8,621 bases of DNA from Lachnospiraceae bacterium. GTDB lineage: Bacteria > Bacillota > Clostridia > Lachnospirales > Lachnospiraceae. The translations under genes and the position numbers were made by a program. Below are positions 5,520-8,621 of the stretch, piece after piece (the stretch's first letter is position 1; every line of letters starts with the position of its first letter). The notes under the pieces were generated by a model. The model searched no databases and was not told the DNA's origin. It saw only the letters and a program-made list of their open reading frames with translations. The stretch is taken from NCBI GenBank assembly GCA_021204285.1, contig JAJPZP010000131.1:1-8621 (forward strand). The letters run 5' to 3'.

Positions 5520-6877
5520 CATTCTTTGTCTTCCAGATCATCCAGATCAATGATCTCCAGCTCTTCCTCCCCATCCGTCTCACTTCTGGATGAAGGATCA
5601 TCAAAATCCGTCTCGTTTTCCTCCAGATTTCCTACGATGACCGCGCTGGTCTTTTTTTTCTTCTGCCCTGATTCCGGCTCCTCCTCTTCTTCCTCCTCCG
5701 GATCGGGATTCTTAAGTTTCCGGATGCGTAAATGCTGAATCACAGCGATATTCAGCAATACAATAGCAATCAGCGTCACCCCGAGAAGCAGCCACAGGCG
5801 ATTCCGCATATCGGTATTGTAGCGGTTCGCCTGGTATTCAAGGTCGTCCCGCAGGCCATCTTCCTTCTCCTCAAGTTCTGTGATATAGGCCTGTTCCCCA
5901 TCATAGGCAACCTCGTCAAAGAGCTGAACGGAACCCGTATCATAGTCATAACTGTACCAGCCCTTCTCCCCATCCTGATTTATCCCGTAGATCAGGTAAC
6001 GGTTCGAATCATCAAAAATCTCGTCCACACCATCAATCGTCACATGCTTGTAAGCGGGAAGCGTATATTTTGACCCCCAACCCAGATCAACATAGGAGTA
6101 TCGCGTCGGAACCGTCACATCCTCGTCAGCCTCGATGAAAATAACGGTATCGGAACCGCTCTCAAGCTGAACATAAGGAATGACATTCCCGGTGTCCGGA
6201 TTGTACACAAAGAAATCCCGGTAACTCCCATTATCGCTGATCAGCTTCACCAGATAAAGCCCCTCGATCGTATCGCTCTCACGCACAGAACTTCTGATGC
6301 CCTGGATATCAATATGTGTCAGGGTAAAGCCTTCTACATCTTCCGGATGGGATACATAGAATGTCCTTCCGTCAATGACAAAGCTGGCTTTCTCCTCACT
6401 CTCCTCATCGGAATCGTCCTCTGCATCCTCCTCGTCCGGATTCTCCTCATCCGTATCGTCTCCGGCGCTCAGCACATCGATCTCCTCACCGTCAACCTCA
6501 ATCGTACAGGCCACAATCTCCAGCGTCGTATCCTCGTCCGAACTGCCCCGGAATGTGACCGTGAAAGTCGCACTCGTATCGTTCGGCACACAGGAAAGCT
6601 GCACTGTACCATTTCCGCCACTGCCGGAAAAATTATCGCCCCCACTGCCGGAAATATAGGTCAGCACACTTTTGTCATAAGAAATCGTGAGCTCCACCGA
6701 TTCCATATCGGAATCACTCGTAATCGTGAAGTCTGCCGATACCGTCTCCCCGTCCGCAGCAGTCAGTTCCGTGTCGCCTTCCACGGCGGGAGAGGCAAAG
6801 GCCGTCATGCCAGAACACAAAAAGAAGAGTGCAGCCAGAAGGCCTGTCTTTCCTGGTCCAAACTTTCTATTTCGCAT
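5519..6877 (-). CDS. Secreted, membrane-anchored protein with cohesin-like domain and acidic cytoplasmic tail
   Basis: The function is not known. From the start at 6877 it has 452 residues. A signal peptide has basic RNRK, a hydrophobic core at about 12-26 and a likely cut after AFA (28). Residues about 30-138 look like a cohesin or carbohydrate-binding beta-sandwich: ADFTITSDSDMESVELTISYD, a Gly/Ser-rich loop, then the ATFTVTF and LEIVACTIEV strands. A very acidic linker follows at about 140-163. A second domain at about 164-330, rich in Tyr, Asp and Gly, is one I do not recognise. Then come a short charged helix (about 332-352), one membrane helix at about 361-383, RIRKLK on the inner side, and a tail with Glu, Lys and Asp/Glu blocks. 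GTGAG 7 bases upstream favours 6877; an in-frame ATG at 6895 has no such site. It stands alone between purD and a terminator. A cellulosome scaffold role is unlikely, since there is no dockerin partner nearby. Confidence 0.85.
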   Translation of the reverse strand: MRNRKFGPGKTGLLAALFFLCSGMTAFASPAVEGDTELTAADGETVSADFTITSDSDMESVELTISYDKSVLTYISGSGGDNFSGSGGNGTVQLSCVPNDTSATFTVTFRGSSDEDTTLEIVACTIEVDGEEIDVLSAGDDTDEENPDEEDAEDDSDEESEEKASFVIDGRTFYVSHPEDVEGFTLTHIDIQGIRSSVRESDTIEGLYLVKLISDNGSYRDFFVYNPDTGNVIPYVQLESGSDTVIFIEADEDVTVPTRYSYVDLGWGSKYTLPAYKHVTIDGVDEIFDDSNRYLIYGINQDGEKGWYSYDYDTGSVQLFDEVAYDGEQAYITELEEKEDGLRDDLEYQANRYNTDMRNRLWLLLGVTLIAIVLLNIAVIQHLRIRKLKNPDPEEEEEEEPESGQKKKKTSAVIVGNLEENETDFDDPSSRSETDGEEELEIIDLDDLEDKE

Positions 6878-6884
6878 ATAAAAA

Positions 6885-6889
6885 CTCAC
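6885..6889 (-). promoter_or_regulatory. Ribosome binding site of the cohesin-like gene
   Basis: GTGAG within AAAGTGAG on the minus strand lies 7 bases before the ATG at 6877. It is weak but better than anything before the ATG at 6895. An extended -10-like TGTCATAAT (hexamer at 6898-6903) just upstream would, if used, start the RNA after 6895 and leave only the 6877 start usable. Confidence 0.4.
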
Positions 6890-6943
6890 TTTCATATATT
6901 ATGACACCATGAACTTTTGACCCTGGCATCATCAGATTCCTCT

Positions 6944-6972
6944 ACCATAAAGCCTTATCCGCGGAAAGTCAA
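6944..6972 (-). promoter_or_regulatory. Promoter-like pair for the cohesin-like gene
   Basis: On the minus strand TTGACT (6967-6972) and TATGGT (6944-6949) are 17 bases apart, with five and four matches to consensus. The -35 starts about 17 bases after the purD stop. Transcription would begin near 6937 and give a leader of about 60 bases. Confidence 0.55.
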
Positions 6973-6988
6973 GTAATTCACAGAATCT

Positions 6989-8263
6989 TCATACCTCGTC
7001 GATCGCTTTCCCGATGTCGCCGCGGCAGTATTTGTTTTCAAAATCAATCCACTTCACGGCCTCGTAAGCATTCGCGCGGGCGGCCTTCAGATCCTTTCCG
7101 GTCGCGGTCACACCGAGCACGCGCCCGCCGTTCGTCACAATCTTCCCATCAGCGGAAAATTTACTTCCGGCATGGAACACATGGTAACCTTCCAGACCCT
7201 TAAACTTCTCAAGACCATGAATCTCGAAACCCTTCTCATATTTCACCGGATAGCCGTCGGAGGCCAGCACGACACAGACCACCGCATTGTCCTCAAATTC
7301 CAGTTCCACATTTTCCAGCGTTCCGTCCACGCAGGCCTCCATCACATCAATGATATCATTCTTCATGCGCGGCAACACAACCTGCGCTTCCGGGTCACCG
7401 AAACGGGCATTATACTCGAGCACCTTTGGGCCTTTTTCCGTAAGCATCAGGCCAAAGAAAATGATACCTTTAAACGGTCTTCCCTCCGCCGCCATCGCGT
7501 CCACCGTACGCTGGTAAATATATTCTTTGCAGAACGTGTCGATTTCATCCGTGTAGAAAGGGCTCGGGGAAAAGGTACCCATGCCGCCGGTATTGAGACC
7601 CTGATCACCGTCGAGCGCGCGCTTGTGATCCTGTGCGGAGGTCATGATGCGGATCGTCTTTCCGTCCACAAAACTCAGAACCGACACTTCGCGGCCTGTC
7701 ATGAACTCCTCAATCACCATCTGATTGCCGGCTGCGCCAAACTTCTTATCAAGCATGATCGTCTTCACGCCCTCGCGCGCCTCCTCGGGCGTATTGCAGA
7801 TCAGCACGCCCTTGCCAAGCGCAAGACCGTCCGCCTTCAGCACAATCGGGAAATTCGCCGTCTCAAGATACGCGAGTGCTTTTTCCGGATCGTCAAAATT
7901 TTCATAAGCCGCAGTCGGAATGTCATATTTCTTCATCAGATCCTTGGAAAAAGCCTTTGAACCCTCTAGGATCGCCGCATTCTTCCGCGGTCCGAACACG
8001 CGCAGGCCGCGCGCCTCAAAGACGTCCACGACGCCGCCCACAAGCGGATCGTCCATACCAATGATTGTAAGATCAATTCCCATCTCCTGTGCGAAATCCG
8101 CCAGCCGGTCAAACTCCATCGCACCGATATCCACACACTCGGCGTATTCCGCGATTCCGGCGTTTCCGGGCGCGCAGTAAATCTTATCCACCCGCGGACT
8201 TTCCGCTACCTTCCATGCAATCGCATGCTCTCTTCCACCGCTGCCCACTATCAGCACTTTCAT
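6989..8263 (-). CDS. purD: Phosphoribosylamine-glycine ligase (GAR synthetase)
   Basis: Joins 5-phosphoribosylamine and glycine with ATP to make glycinamide ribonucleotide, the second step of de novo purine synthesis in the cytoplasm. The 424 residues are full length for the family. The N-terminal domain opens with KVLIVGSGGREHA (2-14). An ATP-grasp domain follows, with KADGLALGKGV at 143-153, EEFMTGREVSVLSF at 185-198, the signature LNTGGMGTFSP at 223-233, and the metal and ATP site EYNARFGDPEAQ at 283-294. The C-terminal domain contains NGGRVLGVTATG (378-389). The ATG at 8263 overlaps the purN stop as ATGA and is preceded by AAAGGTGAG, so translation is likely coupled to purN. The product is the substrate of PurN. 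No intrinsic terminator follows the stop. Confidence 0.98.
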   Translation of the reverse strand: MKVLIVGSGGREHAIAWKVAESPRVDKIYCAPGNAGIAEYAECVDIGAMEFDRLADFAQEMGIDLTIIGMDDPLVGGVVDVFEARGLRVFGPRKNAAILEGSKAFSKDLMKKYDIPTAAYENFDDPEKALAYLETANFPIVLKADGLALGKGVLICNTPEEAREGVKTIMLDKKFGAAGNQMVIEEFMTGREVSVLSFVDGKTIRIMTSAQDHKRALDGDQGLNTGGMGTFSPSPFYTDEIDTFCKEYIYQRTVDAMAAEGRPFKGIIFFGLMLTEKGPKVLEYNARFGDPEAQVVLPRMKNDIIDVMEACVDGTLENVELEFEDNAVVCVVLASDGYPVKYEKGFEIHGLEKFKGLEGYHVFHAGSKFSADGKIVTNGGRVLGVTATGKDLKAARANAYEAVKWIDFENKYCRGDIGKAIDEV

Positions 8264-8621
8264 AAAAATCTCACCTTTCCGTCCTCGACTTTTACTTTTC
8301 CATTTGCAATCAGATCAATGGCACGCGGCAGGATGATCCACTCCGCCTCCTGCATCACACGAAGCTGCAGTTCCTTTGGCGTGTCGCCATCCCGCACCTC
8401 AACCGCCTTCTGTAAAATAATTGGTCCGGTATCGGTTCCCTTATCCACAAAGTGCACCGTTGCCCCGGTCACCTTCACACCGCGCGCGAGCACGCCCTCA
8501 TGCACCTTCAGGCCATAGTAATCCTTCCCGCAAAAGGAGGGAATCAGCGCCGGATGAATATTGATAATCCGGGTCGGGACGCGCTCCACACTCTGCTCCG
8601 GTATGACGACCAGGCAGCCTG
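8260..8621 (-). CDS. purN: Phosphoribosylglycinamide formyltransferase 1, C-terminal part, 5' end outside the window
   Basis: Transfers the formyl group of 10-formyltetrahydrofolate to glycinamide ribonucleotide, the third step of purine synthesis. About 119 codons are visible and the frame stays open to the window edge. The apparent short form starting at a GTG at 8589 is therefore internal. The catalytic region is clear: RIINIHPALIPSF holds the Asn and His of the Asn-His-Asp triad, and the Asp lies in DKGTDTGPIIL. The segment GLKVHEGVLARGVKVTGATVHFVD between them is typical of PurN. The family has about 200 residues, so roughly the first 80 are missing. The stop overlaps the purD start by 4 bases, placing both in one operon. 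Confidence 0.96.
   Translation of the reverse strand, partial: GCLVVIPEQSVERVPTRIINIHPALIPSFCGKDYYGLKVHEGVLARGVKVTGATVHFVDKGTDTGPIILQKAVEVRDGDTPKELQLRVMQEAEWIILPRAIDLIANGKVKVEDGKVRFL

Overview
The window reads as chromosomal DNA of an anaerobic Firmicute, most likely a Lachnospiraceae-type Clostridium relative with fairly high GC (slightly over half by eye). This rests on four things: a type III glutamine synthetase, a Firmicute-type ClpC next to RadA, sigma-A style promoters with good Shine-Dalgarno sites, and a cohesin-like membrane protein. The genus is an inference. Every gene I can support lies on the minus strand, so transcription runs from high to low coordinates. The many plus-strand reading frames are shadows of these genes.

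In transcription order, the window opens with the 3' part of purN (8260-8621). It overlaps purD (6989-8263) by 4 bases as ATGA. These genes encode two consecutive users of glycinamide ribonucleotide in de novo purine synthesis. No intrinsic terminator follows purD. A spacer of 111 bases with a promoter-like pair leads to a 452-residue secreted, single-pass membrane protein (5519-6877). It has an N-terminal cohesin-like domain, an acidic linker, an unrecognised extracellular domain, one membrane helix and a charged cytoplasmic tail. A strong hairpin terminator follows its stop codon.

Next comes a stress and proteostasis operon: a YtrA-type GntR repressor (5032-5400), clpC (2557-4980) and radA (1205-2560). 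clpC and radA overlap by ATGA. The operon promoter is very clear: TTGACC, 17 bases, TATACT, with an extended -10. A perfect 8+8 base inverted repeat covers its -10 box, which suggests that the GntR protein autoregulates the operon. The positions held by ctsR-mcsA-mcsB in Bacillus subtilis are taken here by this single gntR gene.

After radA there is a gene-free stretch of 364 bases (841-1204). It holds a promoter-like pair, a strong terminator and then a densely folded region: a three-way junction with a GNRA tetraloop, a perfect 8-bp hairpin and a long 57-base hairpin. It ends at the start codon of glnN, a type III glutamine synthetase whose last 60 percent or so lies outside the window. This folded region is the best candidate for something undescribed. 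It could be a leader RNA of glnN or a dispersed palindromic element, and the sequence alone does not decide between them.

I found no CRISPR array, transposase, tRNA, rRNA or defence system.
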